A stretch of DNA of 64,000 nt from Mycolicibacterium rutilum (GTDB lineage Bacteria; Actinomycetota; Actinomycetes; Mycobacteriales; Mycobacteriaceae): assembly GCF_900108565.1 (NCBI RefSeq), contig NZ_LT629971.1, positions 930,001 to 994,000 on the forward strand, written 5' to 3'. The translations under genes were made by a program, and so were the position numbers. Of this stretch, positions 19,731 to 28,633 are shown in pieces (the first letter of the stretch is position 1; the number at the start of each line of letters is the position of its first letter). The notes under the pieces are model-generated. The model worked only from the letters and a program-made list of their open reading frames with translations. It ran no database searches and was not told the origin of the DNA.

Positions 19731-20120
19731 ATGGTCGCCGTTCCCGACGGATACGAGCATCTCCTCGACCTCCCGCTGTACGGACACCTGGCGACGGTCA
19801 GGCCTGACGGCACCCCGCAGGTCAACCCGATGTGGTTCGCCTGGGACGGCGAGGTGCTGCGGTTCACCCACACCACCAAGCGGCAGAAGTACCGCAACAT
19901 CGAGGGGCAGCCGGCCATCGCGATGTCGGTGAGCGACCCGGACAACCCGTACCGCTATCTCGAGGTGCGCGGTGTCGTCGAGGCGATCGAACCCGATCCG
20001 ACCGGCGCGTTCTATCTGCAGTTGAACGACCGCTACAACGGGCCGCTGACCGAACCGCCCGCCGACAAGGCCGACCGGGTGATCCTCGTCGTCCGCCCGA
20101 CCGGCTACAGCAAGCAGTGA
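19731..20120 (+). CDS. PPOX-fold F420/FMN-dependent oxidoreductase
   Basis: This 129-residue split beta-barrel protein belongs to the pyridoxamine-5'-phosphate-oxidase-like superfamily. [39 protein letters not shown], read in order, is the cofactor-binding region typical of mycobacterial F420-binding PPOX proteins. A strong AGGAAGG lies seven bases upstream. Its stop overlaps the GTG of the thiamine-binding gene, an unusual pairing. Substrate unknown. Confidence 0.82.
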   Translation: MVAVPDGYEHLLDLPLYGHLATVRPDGTPQVNPMWFAWDGEVLRFTHTTKRQKYRNIEGQPAIAMSVSDPDNPYRYLEVRGVVEAIEPDPTGAFYLQLNDRYNGPLTEPPADKADRVILVVRPTGYSKQ

Positions 20121-20407
20121 TCGTTGCCTTCAGCGTCAGCCCGACCGGCGGCGACGACAGCGTCGGTGACGCCGTCGCCGAGGCGGTGCGGGTGGTGCGC
20201 GCGTCGGGTCTGCCCAACGAGACGAATGCGATGTTCACCAACATCGAGGGCGAGTGGGACGAGGTGATGGACGTCGTGAAGCGGGCCGTCGACGCGGTGG
20301 CGGCGGTGTCGCCGCGGGTGAGCCTGGTGCTCAAGGCCGACATCCGGCCCGGGCACACCGGTCAGCTGACCGCGAAGGTGCAGCGCATCGACGACGCGCT
20401 GAGTTAG
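20117..20407 (+). CDS. MTH1187-family thiamine-binding protein
   Basis: This 96-residue protein, starting at a GTG inside the preceding stop, has a ferredoxin-like fold. AFSVSPTGG, a [15 protein letters not shown] helix, the [11 protein letters not shown] strand and [13 protein letters not shown] match the MTH1187/YkoF-like family, whose members bind thiamine or related hydrophobic ligands. Partner and role are unknown; coupling to the PPOX protein suggests a shared physiological context. It converges on ricR with a four-base overlap of 3' ends. Confidence 0.75.
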   Translation: MIVAFSVSPTGGDDSVGDAVAEAVRVVRASGLPNETNAMFTNIEGEWDEVMDVVKRAVDAVAAVSPRVSLVLKADIRPGHTGQLTAKVQRIDDALS

Positions 20408-20694
20408 GAGCGCACCAGCCGCGCGATCGCGGCCGAGGCCTCGGCGAGTTTGGCCTCGGCCTGGTCGCCGCCCTCGGAGACGGCCTGGGACACGCAGTGG
20501 CCGAGGTGCTCGTCGAGCAGACCGAGGGCGACGGACTGCAGCGCGCTGTTGACCGCGCTGATCTGGGTCAGCACGTCGATGCAGTACTTGTCGTCCTCGA
20601 TCATCTTGGCGATGCCGCGGACCTGCCCCTCGATGCGGCGCAGCCGTTTGGCGTAGTTGTCCTTCTGCTGCGAATAGCCATGCGCCCCAGTCAT
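20404..20694 (-). CDS. ricR: Copper-sensing repressor RicR (CsoR family)
   Basis: This 96-residue all-helical CsoR-family protein has copper ligands Cys38 (DKYC), His63 and Cys67 (DEHLGHC). These give the x-Cys-His-Cys signature of Cu(I) sensors. Apo-RicR binds DNA and copper releases it, inducing metallothionein, multicopper oxidase and membrane copper-resistance genes in M. tuberculosis. Its neighbour ilvD is also the neighbour of Rv0190 (RicR). The ATG directly follows the stop of the DUF305 lipoprotein gene with no gap. The operator at 21318-21332 implies autoregulation. Confidence 0.93.
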   Translation of the reverse strand: MTGAHGYSQQKDNYAKRLRRIEGQVRGIAKMIEDDKYCIDVLTQISAVNSALQSVALGLLDEHLGHCVSQAVSEGGDQAEAKLAEASAAIARLVRS

Positions 20695-21300
20695 TCAGCC
20701 TCCCAGCATCTGGTTCATCTGGTTGATCTCGGCCTGCTGCGTGTCGACGATCGTCTGCGCGAGCCGCTTGGCGTCGACGTTCTCACCGTTGGCCAGTTCG
20801 GCCTTGGCCATCTCGATGGCCCCCTGGTGGTGGCTGATCATCGACTGGAGCCACAGCGTGTCGAACTCGGCGCCGGTGAGTGACTTCAACCGGGTCATTG
20901 TCGCCTCGTCGACCATGCCCTGCATGTCGGCGCCGTGGCCCTCGTGCCCGCTACCGGCGTCGGGATTTTCCTTCCACTGCACCAGCAGCACCTTCATGGT
21001 CTGGATCTCGGGCCCCTGCGCGCCGGAGATCTGCTCCGCGAGGGCCTTGACCTCGGGATTGGTGGAGCGTTCGGGAACCAGCGCCGACAGTTCGACCGCC
21101 TGCTCGTGGTGCGGGATCATGTTTGTGGCGAACGACACGTCGTCGGCGTTGTAGCCGGCGGGTTCACCGGTGATCACCGGCTCGTCGGGATGTTCGTGGT
21201 CGGTGTGGCCGTCGGAAGCCGGGCTGCTGCACGACGACAACAGCAGCGCGGTGGCGAGGGCGAGCAGAACAGCAGCGAGGCGGGCGGTCAACGACGACAT
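20695..21300 (-). CDS. DUF305 copper-associated lipoprotein
   Basis: This 201-residue lipoprotein has lipobox LLSSC (Cys24). It has two DUF305 ferritin-like helical halves, each with a paired-histidine motif ([12 protein letters not shown] and [15 protein letters not shown]), and His/Met-rich linkers ([12 protein letters not shown] and [12 protein letters not shown]). The motifs and the RicR operator just upstream of the start point to copper binding on the outside of the membrane. It is the first gene of an operon with ricR. Direct copper binding is inference. Confidence 0.85.
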   Translation of the reverse strand: MSSLTARLAAVLLALATALLLSSCSSPASDGHTDHEHPDEPVITGEPAGYNADDVSFATNMIPHHEQAVELSALVPERSTNPEVKALAEQISGAQGPEIQTMKVLLVQWKENPDAGSGHEGHGADMQGMVDEATMTRLKSLTGAEFDTLWLQSMISHHQGAIEMAKAELANGENVDAKRLAQTIVDTQQAEINQMNQMLGG

Positions 21301-21317
21301 GGACCCAGCCTACCGAA

Positions 21318-21332
21318 TACCCCTGCGGGGTA
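21318..21332. promoter_or_regulatory. RicR operator
   Basis: TACCC CTGCG GGGTA is an exact match to the published RicR palindrome TACCC-N5-GGGTA. It lies 18 bases upstream of the DUF305 lipoprotein start and 47 bases upstream of the divergent ilvD ATG. It should repress the DUF305-ricR operon when copper is low. Whether ilvD transcription is also affected is open. Confidence 0.88.
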
Positions 21333-21378
21333 TGTAAACGGTTTGGTCCGGGAGAAACGCCGAAGGCATAATCGTTTG

Positions 21379-23079
21379 ATGCCCTCAGAAACTCCGGATA
21401 TCAAACCCCGCAGCCGCGACGTTACCGACGGCCTGGAGAAGACCGCGGCACGCGGGATGTTGCGCGCGGTCGGCATGGGCGACGACGACTGGGCCAAGCC
21501 GCAGATCGGCGTCGGTTCGTCGTGGAACGAGATCACCCCGTGCAACATGTCGCTGCAGCGGCTGGCGCAGTCGGTCAAGGGCGGCGTGCACGAGGCCGGC
21601 GGGTATCCGCTCGAGTTCGGCACCATCTCGGTGTCCGACGGCATCTCGATGGGCCATGAGGGCATGCACTTCTCGCTGGTGTCGCGCGAGGTGATCGCCG
21701 ACAGCGTCGAGACCGTCGTGCAGGCCGAGCGGTTGGACGGCACGGTGCTGCTGGCCGGTTGCGACAAGTCGATCCCCGGCATGCTGATGGCGGCCGCCCG
21801 CCTGGACCTGGCGAGCGTGTTCTTCTACAACGGCTCGATCATGCCGGGTGTCGCCAAGCTCACCGACGGCACCGAGAAGGAAGTCACGATCATCGACGCC
21901 TTCGAGGCGGTCGGCGCGTGCGTGCGCGGCCTGATGTCGCGCGAGGACGTCGACATCATCGAACGCGCGATCTGTCCGGGCGAGGGCGCCTGCGGCGGTA
22001 TGTACACCGCCAACACGATGGCCAGCGCGGCCGAGGCCCTCGGCCTGTCGCTGCCGGGCAGTGCGTCGCCGGTCGCGATCGACAAGCGGCGCGAGGACTT
22101 TGCGCGCAAGTCCGGGGAGGCCGTCGTGGAGATGCTGCGCCGCGGCATCACCGCGCGCGACATCCTCACCAAGGAGGCGTTCGAGAACGCCATCGCGGTG
22201 GTGATGGCGTTCGGCGGGTCGACCAACGCGGTGCTGCACCTGCTGGCGATCGCGCACGAGGCCAACGTGAAGCTGACGCTCGAGGACTTCACCCGGGTCG
22301 GGCAGAAGGTGCCGCACCTGGCCGACGTCAAGCCGTTCGGTCGCCACGTGATGAAGGACGTCGACGAGATCGGCGGCGTGCCCGTGGTGATGCGCGCGCT
22401 GCTGGATGCCGGTCTGCTGCACGGCGATTGCCTGACCGTGACGGGTAAGACGATGGCCGAGAACCTGGCGCACATCGCTCCCCCGGATCCCGACGGCAAG
22501 GTGCTGCGCGCGATGGGCGATCCGATCCACCCGACCGGCGGCATCACGATCCTGCACGGCTCGCTCGCCCCGGAGGGCGCGGTGGTGAAGTCGGCAGGCT
22601 TCGATTCGGACGTCTTCGAGGGCACGGCAAGGGTTTTCGAGCGTGAGCGGGCGGCGCTGGATGCGCTGGAGGACGGCACGATCACGCACGGCGACGTCGT
22701 CGTCATCCGCTACGAGGGCCCCAAGGGCGGCCCCGGGATGCGCGAGATGCTGGCCATCACCGGCGCGATCAAGGGCGCGGGGTTGGGCAAGGACGTGCTG
22801 CTGATGACCGACGGCCGGTTCTCCGGCGGGACGACGGGCCTGTGCGTCGGGCACATCGCCCCGGAAGCCGTCGACGGCGGGCCGATCGCGTTCGTGCGTG
22901 ACGGTGACCGGATCCGGCTCGACGTCGCCAACGGCACGCTCGACCTCCTGGTCGACGAGGCCGAGTTCGAGTCGCGCAAGACCGGTTTCGAGCCGCTGCC
23001 GCCGCGCTACACGACGGGCGTGCTGGCGAAGTACACCAAGCTGGTCGGATCGGCGGCGATCGGCGCGGTCTGCGGCTAG
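21379..23079 (+). CDS. ilvD: Dihydroxy-acid dehydratase IlvD
   Basis: IlvD dehydrates 2,3-dihydroxy-isovalerate and -methylvalerate in branched-chain amino acid synthesis (566 residues). Iron-sulfur cysteines are visible at C55 (TPCNMS), C128 ([10 protein letters not shown]) and C205 ([14 protein letters not shown]). The Asp/Lys of GCDKS and the late [15 protein letters not shown] motif complete the family signature. ATG 21379 gives an N-terminus like the mycobacterial enzyme; the longer upstream frame crosses the DUF305 gene in antisense. It ends overlapping the stop of the SRPBCC gene. Confidence 0.96.
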   Translation: MPSETPDIKPRSRDVTDGLEKTAARGMLRAVGMGDDDWAKPQIGVGSSWNEITPCNMSLQRLAQSVKGGVHEAGGYPLEFGTISVSDGISMGHEGMHFSLVSREVIADSVETVVQAERLDGTVLLAGCDKSIPGMLMAAARLDLASVFFYNGSIMPGVAKLTDGTEKEVTIIDAFEAVGACVRGLMSREDVDIIERAICPGEGACGGMYTANTMASAAEALGLSLPGSASPVAIDKRREDFARKSGEAVVEMLRRGITARDILTKEAFENAIAVVMAFGGSTNAVLHLLAIAHEANVKLTLEDFTRVGQKVPHLADVKPFGRHVMKDVDEIGGVPVVMRALLDAGLLHGDCLTVTGKTMAENLAHIAPPDPDGKVLRAMGDPIHPTGGITILHGSLAPEGAVVKSAGFDSDVFEGTARVFERERAALDALEDGTITHGDVVVIRYEGPKGGPGMREMLAITGAIKGAGLGKDVLLMTDGRFSGGTTGLCVGHIAPEAVDGGPIAFVRDGDRIRLDVANGTLDLLVDEAEFESRKTGFEPLPPRYTTGVLAKYTKLVGSAAIGAVCG

Positions 23080-23453
23080 CGGCGGTTCATCGCGAGCTTG
23101 GCGATGCGCGGCAATGCGATGGCGCACACCGGCAGGTAGGCCGTCGCCCACCACGGGACGCCGAACACGATCCGGGAGCCGTCGTCCTCCGCAAGCACTT
23201 CGTGGCGGGTGGCGCCGACGCCGACGACCTGCCACGCCCAGCAGTGCCGGGGGCGGAACTCGGTGATGGTGAACGGCAGCTTCAGGCCCACCGGCGTCAC
23301 GACGTTGCCTTCGGACCCGAGCCGCAGCGGGCCGGGCTCCTTGAGTTCGGCGCCCGAGACGGTGGGACCCCACTGCGGCCAGGTGTCGAGGTCGGTAATG
23401 ACGTCCCACACCGCCTGCGGTGGGGCGGCGCAGTGCAGTTCGACGGTGGGCAT
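23076..23453 (-). CDS. SRPBCC/polyketide-cyclase-like protein
   Basis: This protein of about 125 residues has a START/SRPBCC fold: [24 protein letters not shown], a central [20 protein letters not shown] and [22 protein letters not shown] are the usual strand-helix pattern of ligand-binding SRPBCC proteins. Ligand unknown. ATG 23453 (MPTVELHC) is used; a GTG at 23477 would add eight residues, but its AGGA sits against the start codon. It is not obviously coupled to a neighbour. Confidence 0.72.
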   Translation of the reverse strand: MPTVELHCAAPPQAVWDVITDLDTWPQWGPTVSGAELKEPGPLRLGSEGNVVTPVGLKLPFTITEFRPRHCWAWQVVGVGATRHEVLAEDDGSRIVFGVPWWATAYLPVCAIALPRIAKLAMNRR

Positions 23454-23532
23454 ACCGTGCCGGAATCCGAGGTCCACTCCTGGCAGATGCCCGGCGGTGA
23501 TGGGCGTTAAACGATGGCTTGAGGCTGCCGAT

Positions 23533-24195
23533 TCAGCAGACGCGGGCGACGGCGAAGCCGTCCCAGCCTTTGGTGCCGACGGTTTGGATGGCGGCGGCTT
23601 CGAGTTTCGGATGTCGGCCCATCATTTCGAGCATGTCGCGGACAGCTTGAGCTTGGCGGTCGTCGGGAGCGGGTTCGAGGACGCGGCCGAAGCGGGCGAT
23701 GTTGTCCACCACGATGATCGAGCCGGGCGTGCCGAGTTTGATGGCCCATTCGACGTAGGCGACGTTGTTCTCTTTGTCGGCGTCGATGAAGGTCAGGTCG
23801 AAGGTGTCGCCGCGGTCGGCGAGGGTGGGCAGGGTGTCGAGGGCGGCGCCGACGAGAATTTCGACGCGATCGGCGACACCGGCGCGGTCGAGGTTCGCGC
23901 GGGCGACGTCGGCGTGGCGGGGTTCGTATTCCAAGGTGACGACGCGACCGTCGGGGCCGACGCCGCGGGCGAGGTTGATGGTGCTGTAGCCGGCGAGGGT
24001 GCCGATCTCGAGGACCCGGGTCGCGCGCGAGAGGGTCGTGAGGAGGTAGAGCAGCTTGCCGTGCTGGGCGGAGACTTCGATGGGCGGCATGCCGGCGTCG
24101 TTCGCGGACGCGCGGGCCGCGCGCAGCGCATCGTCTTCGGTGTCGAGAAGTTGGGTGAATAGGCTGTCGAGGGCTTTCGGATCAGGCTCGGCCAC
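23533..24195 (-). CDS. SAM-dependent O-methyltransferase (Rv0187-like)
   Basis: This 220-residue class I methyltransferase is of the catechol/caffeoyl-CoA O-methyltransferase type. SAM motif VLEIGTLAGYSTINLARG, LEYEPRHADVARANL, a metal-ligand FIDADKENN and IIVVDNIARFGRV are present. M. tuberculosis Rv0187 has the same length and genomic position near ilvD. Family members need Mg or Mn and methylate catechol-like hydroxyls; the natural substrate is unknown. GTG 24195 is the start. It is the last gene of the block syntenic with M. tuberculosis before the accessory region. Confidence 0.85.
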   Translation of the reverse strand: MAEPDPKALDSLFTQLLDTEDDALRAARASANDAGMPPIEVSAQHGKLLYLLTTLSRATRVLEIGTLAGYSTINLARGVGPDGRVVTLEYEPRHADVARANLDRAGVADRVEILVGAALDTLPTLADRGDTFDLTFIDADKENNVAYVEWAIKLGTPGSIIVVDNIARFGRVLEPAPDDRQAQAVRDMLEMMGRHPKLEAAAIQTVGTKGWDGFAVARVC

Positions 24196-24471
24196 GTGAC
24201 AACGGTAGCCGAATGCGGCGGGCGTCGAGCAGGCCTAGCGGAGTTTGCTCGATCTTAGTTCTGGCCCTGCGAACTGGCTTCTTCTTGGTCTTATGAGTAG
24301 CTCATCACGCTTCATGTCTTTCGCCTGCGATAAAGGCAGTAGTGCGATATGGCTAATACGAGCGGCATTAATTGGCGACATGGAGGCTATTGCTGCTCAG
24401 GTAGCATTTGGCTCGTGACGCCTGAGGGGTTGCGTATTTCTGGGCGGACTTGATCGCTGTGCGGAGAGACG

Positions 24472-25269
24472 ATGACTGAGACTTTGCGAGTCGACACCGA
24501 ACTCGTACAACAGGCCGGTGGCCGACTTCAGTCTCTCGCGAGCGAAATTCCTAAGCCGCCGTCGTCCTACATCCCGCCGGGTGGTGATGCGCTGTCTTCG
24601 GCCATCGCCCAGAAGGTGACCGAAGTGGTTGACCCGGTGATCGCGCAAATGCCGATAACCAAAGAGGCGTTGACGAAGTATGCGCAAAACGTAGTCAACG
24701 CGGCGAACACTTACGACGCGGTGGACCGCCAGATCGCTGAGGAAATCCTCAAGCGGTTGGAGGCGCTCGACGGTCCGGGGCAGGGTGGTGGCGCCTCGAG
24801 TGGTGGCGCTCCCGGAACCGGCGGAGGCGGCACCGGAGGAGGTGCCGCCGGCGCCACTTCAGCGGCAGCGGGCGGCGCAGCGCTCGGATCGGGCGCTTCG
24901 GGTGCTCAGCAGGCGGCGGGTGGCGCGCAGCAGGCGGGGCAAATGATGCAGATGCCAATGCAATTGGCGCAGCAGGCCGCGCAAGCACCAATGCAGATGG
25001 GCGGCATGCTCGGGGCTATCCCGCAAGCGGTCCAGCAGGCCGCGCAACAAGCGATGCAGCAGGTCGGTCAGCCGTCAGAAATGACGGGCGAAGACGAAGA
25101 GAAGGCTGCGGCAGAACAAGTGGCCCCCGGGCAGGAGTTACAGGTTCGACCGGAAGAGGATCAGGCGGCGGCCCCGGGTAGCGCTGCAGGCGAGCGGACG
25201 CCCGAGACGTTGACCGAACCTAAGTCGGAGCCAAGACGAGAAGACGCGGGACCGGAGATCGCACTGTGA
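24472..25269 (+). CDS. EspJ-like ESX secretion-associated protein
   Basis: This 265-residue protein has an N-terminal WXG100/EspC-like helical hairpin (about 1-95) that ends in Y81-D-A-V-D85, the general type VII secretion motif YxxxD. The pattern VDTELVQQAGGRLQSLASEI, DALSSAIAQKVTEVV and YAQNVVNAANTYDAVD resembles ESX-1 EspJ (Rv3878), and the following Gly/Ala/Gln-rich low-complexity tail with repeated QQAAQQ-type units is also EspJ-like. The next gene starts inside its stop codon. The likely fate is export through an ESX system encoded elsewhere. Homology was judged by eye. Confidence 0.7.
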   Translation: MTETLRVDTELVQQAGGRLQSLASEIPKPPSSYIPPGGDALSSAIAQKVTEVVDPVIAQMPITKEALTKYAQNVVNAANTYDAVDRQIAEEILKRLEALDGPGQGGGASSGGAPGTGGGGTGGGAAGATSAAAGGAALGSGASGAQQAAGGAQQAGQMMQMPMQLAQQAAQAPMQMGGMLGAIPQAVQQAAQQAMQQVGQPSEMTGEDEEKAAAEQVAPGQELQVRPEEDQAAAPGSAAGERTPETLTEPKSEPRREDAGPEIAL

Positions 25270-26396
25270 CCTATCCGCCGCAGGGGCCGCCTCCGCAAGG
25301 CCCACCTCCTGGGAATTACGGTCCGCCGCAAGGACATCCGGGCCAATGGGGGCCGCCTCCGCAGCAACCGCCGTGGCCACAGCAGCAGTGGTCGCCAGGC
25401 CCACCACCCAAGAAGCGCAACGGTTGGAAATGGGCGCTCGGCGCGGTCGCTGTATTGGCAGTCATCGGAGTGACTGCTGCGGTGACGATTTCGGTGACGT
25501 CAGGCGACGGAGGTGGCGACGATCCGGTCCCGCCTCAGGAGACGTACGGCCTTGCGAGTGCAGACGACACCGGACCGGTCAACATCATCACGGAGGATCC
25601 GACTTGTGCAGCTTGGACCCCGATCAACGACAACCTCGCTGCGGTCATCAAGCGAGGCTGGAACAAGCGGGATCCCAATGTTTCGGAGGCAGACTGGACT
25701 GCGGAACTCCGATCACAGTATGAAGAGGTCGGGGAAGCTCTCACGCGTGCTGCTGACCAGACCGTTCGTCTGGCGGAGCAAACACCCCACCGCGCCATGC
25801 GCGAATTGTTTGAACAGTTCATCGCGTATGGTCGCGCGTTCACCGACACCATTCCTCGATACACAAAAGACGACAATCACCTTGCGCTGGCGGCGATAAC
25901 CACGGCTAACGTCATCGTCTACGTGTGTTCAGCGATTCACTATGGGTCCGCGGCGTCACGCGCTCCATTAGTTGACCCGCTCTCGGCGTCCCCCGAACCA
26001 GCCGTGCTGCGCGACCCGAACGATGCACGTCGAATGCTCGAAACTGACGACCCTACGTGTCCGGAATGGGATCGCATACTTCACCGATTCGACGATGACA
26101 CACGAGCGTGGCAAGGCATTGATCCCAATCTACCCGCAGCACAATGGAATTCTGAGCAGCGGGCTGTCATTGACGGCGTGATTCCTCTGATGAAGGAATT
26201 CGCCGACGAATTCGAGCGGTTGGGTATGCAGACGTCTAATCCAGTTCTGCGTGATTTCGCCATGTTCGCGGCCCAGTACCGACGTGCGCACGCAGAAGCC
26301 CTTCCCACCTACACTCCGGCTGACAATTACCTCGACCTGACCGCTTGGCGTACAACGTCAGTAATTTACGAGGCGTGCAAAGCAGCGGGAGTCTGA
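25266..26396 (+). CDS. Proline-rich single-pass membrane protein with duplicated ectodomain
   Basis: The product is 376 residues: a cytoplasmic Pro/Gln-rich segment (1-50), a basic stop-transfer, one TM helix (about 53-78) and an extracytoplasmic part made of two similar units (about 108-222 and 258-372). Each starts DPTC..W, has an internal PxYTxxDNxLxLxA stretch and ends VIY-x-x-C. The cysteine spacing is nearly equal (C114-C221 and C265-C371), suggesting one disulfide per unit. Family and function were not recognised. It is coupled to the EspJ-like gene by a GTGA overlap and followed two bases later by the EspK-like gene, which suggests a job in handling those proteins. Confidence 0.75.
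   Translation: MTYPPQGPPPQGPPPGNYGPPQGHPGQWGPPPQQPPWPQQQWSPGPPPKKRNGWKWALGAVAVLAVIGVTAAVTISVTSGDGGGDDPVPPQETYGLASADDTGPVNIITEDPTCAAWTPINDNLAAVIKRGWNKRDPNVSEADWTAELRSQYEEVGEALTRAADQTVRLAEQTPHRAMRELFEQFIAYGRAFTDTIPRYTKDDNHLALAAITTANVIVYVCSAIHYGSAASRAPLVDPLSASPEPAVLRDPNDARRMLETDDPTCPEWDRILHRFDDDTRAWQGIDPNLPAAQWNSEQRAVIDGVIPLMKEFADEFERLGMQTSNPVLRDFAMFAAQYRRAHAEALPTYTPADNYLDLTAWRTTSVIYEACKAAGV
25587..26381 (+). repeat. Intragenic tandem duplication encoding two homologous ectodomains
   Basis: The two coding units (25587-25931 and 26037-26381) specify aligned domains with conserved Cys, Trp, YT, DN and VIY positions, but the DNA has diverged clearly, so the duplication is old rather than a recent slip. 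Confidence 0.7.
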
Positions 26397-26398
26397 AG

Positions 26399-28600
26399 GT
26401 GGGCAAGTCGCGACCGGATGACCCGTACAACCTAACGACGCGTCCGGCATGGCCTGAGGTCGACGAGGATGTTCTTCGCGAAAGCGCTTCAGCGTTCGAC
26501 TCGGTGGCGAACACAGTCGGTGAGAAGATTAGCTCTGCCAAAGGAGAACGTTCAGAATTATTTGGCGGGGTGAAACTTTGGTCAGGGGCGGCGAGCGACG
26601 CGGCCAATAGCGTGCTGGGCAAGCGAATTGCAGATCTCGAGTCAGTCAAGCAGCGACTTGACGCCTCGGCGCAACTATTCAGGAACAGCGCGTCGGCCAC
26701 CTCATCGGCTAAGGAAGAAATAACGAACCGAACAGAACTTGCCACCGACATCCTCAACTGGGTACGCGACCACGACGACATTCCTCAGGACGCAAAGGAC
26801 CGCGCGATTGAGGAGGGGTCCGCCGCCATCCGTGCTGAAAATGAGACAACGGTAGTAGACGCAGCAGCCGGGCTGTCTACGCCGCCTGCAGAGAAGCCAG
26901 GCGGCGATGCTGAATCGGAAGACTCTGACGAAAAGCCAGGCGCGGCTGACACTATCCGCGGCGAGGACCCCGATGCGCCGTCCATCGTCACGGTAAGCAA
27001 TAGGAGGGGACCCGAGGGCACCGGCGATTTGGATGCCGTTAGCCCAGAACCGCCGGTGTCAAGTGTCGACCCGGCGACCAACCCGCGTGGACCCGAGGGA
27101 TCATCCGAAAATGACACTGGCCCACCAGCGACATCCGAGCCTGGACCGTCGCAGCCGGTTGCCCACAACCCTGGTGGCACGACTGACCTTCCAGAGGGGC
27201 CCCCCACGTCTGGCCCGAGCTCTCCACCTTTCACCGGAGTCCCAGCTGCACCCGGAGCGCCGGCCCCGGCTCGGCCGAGTGCGCCGCCAAGTCCGCTAAC
27301 AACGACGTCCGGATCGTCCGCGCCGTCGGCTCCGTCAGCGCCCGCGGCATCGGCGGCGCCGTCCGCGCCCTCCACTCCGTCCACCACCGCACCTACAGCG
27401 CCGACCACCAGCCAAGCCCAGATGGCTGAGTTCCAGCGGTCGATGGCAGACGCAGCGGCGAAAGCTGCTGCACAGCAACCAATTCCGCAACCGCAGCCGT
27501 CCGCGCCCCTGACCTCTGCGCCGGTCGCGCAGCCGCCGGCGCCTCCCCCGGTCCCCGACACCCCGGCCGCACCGTCACCGAACCAGACGCCCTCTGCCGC
27601 AGGACCGACAACCGGTACCGGCCAGGCTCCGATCGCCCCGCCACCCGCCACCGGCGGCGCCCCCGCACCACCCGTCCAACTCGGCCCGCCTGCCACTCCC
27701 CCGCCGGCCGCACCCGTCGCGCCGGCAGCCACCGCGGGTCCCGCCATCCCGCCCGCCGCCGCAGCAGGCTCTAGTACCGTCGGAGCCCCTGCGCCCGTTC
27801 CGGTTTCAGCTGCCCGTGCTCAGCGTGAAGCGGTTGCCGCCACGCTGCGTCGCGGCTCGAGCACCGATCCGGTCCAACTCGCTCAACGCGTCGCCGCGGC
27901 GCTCAACGTCGGCGTCACGGACATCGGATTCTTCTGGCTCACCGGCCTAGCCAAGGACGGCTCGATCATTGTCGCCAACAACTATGGACTCGGGTATATC
28001 CCTGACGGCGTCAACCTTCCCGACCAGGTCCGCATGGTCACCGCCGACGAATCGATCCCGGCCAACGTGCGTGGCACCTGGACGACGTATCCGATTCTCG
28101 CGCTCCATGGTTGGGCCCAGCACCACAATCTGGACTTGCGCGCCGTCATTGCCACCGAAGACCAGTTCAAGGGATTCGATCCCGGCGCACCCAAGATCAT
28201 TTTGCATCCTGACGACATCCCTGAACGTGGCCAGATGGAAGGTCGTCACCGCCTCCAGGTGATAGCGCCCGGTGCAGCAACACAATTGGCAGCGATTACC
28301 CCATCCGGTCTCACCGAACTCCTGCCGCCACCGCCCACAGACGCCAAGCCTCCCGAGGACAAGCGCGCCGATCTCTGGTTCGAGGTCTTCCGCCCACTGC
28401 TCAGCAACGCACCCGATCGCGCCCAAGTCCAACTCGGAGCCTTCGTCGCCTACGCCGAGCACGCACAGGAGATCGCGCTGCACCGCGCCCACACCGCGGC
28501 CGAGGCCGCCGACCAACGTGCCGCAATCGCCGACTGGATCTACTGGCAGCACCTGAGCGTGCTCATGTCGGACGCGATGGCCTCCAACGCTGCGGTCTAG
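26399..28600 (+). CDS. EspK-like ESX-1 secretion-associated protein
   Basis: This 733-residue protein has three parts. An N-terminal helical domain (about 1-160) opens WPEVDEDVLRESASAFDSV and carries a W61-S-G turn (LWSGAASDAAN). A long Pro/Ala/Ser/Thr-rich linker spans about 165-470. A conserved C-terminal domain contains IGFFWLTGLAKDGSIIVANN, YGLGYIPDGV, ILHPDDIPERGQMEGR and IADWIYWQHLSVL. The same architecture and motifs occur in EspK (Rv3879c, 729 residues), which binds EspB and helps target it to ESX-1. GTG 26399 starts two bases after the upstream stop; the longer frame from 26345 overlaps it. No EspB or ESX core gene is adjacent. Confidence 0.8.
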   Translation: MGKSRPDDPYNLTTRPAWPEVDEDVLRESASAFDSVANTVGEKISSAKGERSELFGGVKLWSGAASDAANSVLGKRIADLESVKQRLDASAQLFRNSASATSSAKEEITNRTELATDILNWVRDHDDIPQDAKDRAIEEGSAAIRAENETTVVDAAAGLSTPPAEKPGGDAESEDSDEKPGAADTIRGEDPDAPSIVTVSNRRGPEGTGDLDAVSPEPPVSSVDPATNPRGPEGSSENDTGPPATSEPGPSQPVAHNPGGTTDLPEGPPTSGPSSPPFTGVPAAPGAPAPARPSAPPSPLTTTSGSSAPSAPSAPAASAAPSAPSTPSTTAPTAPTTSQAQMAEFQRSMADAAAKAAAQQPIPQPQPSAPLTSAPVAQPPAPPPVPDTPAAPSPNQTPSAAGPTTGTGQAPIAPPPATGGAPAPPVQLGPPATPPPAAPVAPAATAGPAIPPAAAAGSSTVGAPAPVPVSAARAQREAVAATLRRGSSTDPVQLAQRVAAALNVGVTDIGFFWLTGLAKDGSIIVANNYGLGYIPDGVNLPDQVRMVTADESIPANVRGTWTTYPILALHGWAQHHNLDLRAVIATEDQFKGFDPGAPKIILHPDDIPERGQMEGRHRLQVIAPGAATQLAAITPSGLTELLPPPPTDAKPPEDKRADLWFEVFRPLLSNAPDRAQVQLGAFVAYAEHAQEIALHRAHTAAEAADQRAAIADWIYWQHLSVLMSDAMASNAAV

Positions 28601-28633
28601 TCGCGCGACGAAGATTTGATGCTCCTATTCGTG

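Noticed and set aside
26345..26398. Longer start for the EspK-like gene
   Set aside because: It would overlap the preceding gene by 52 bases without an RBS; GTG 26399 directly after the stop gives an EspK-like N-terminus.
27200..27800. Reverse-strand Gly/Ala-rich frame resembling a PE_PGRS-type protein
   Set aside because: It is the mirror of the Pro/Ala-rich linker of the EspK-like protein; antisense of Pro-rich coding gives Gly-rich sequence. No PE domain is present.
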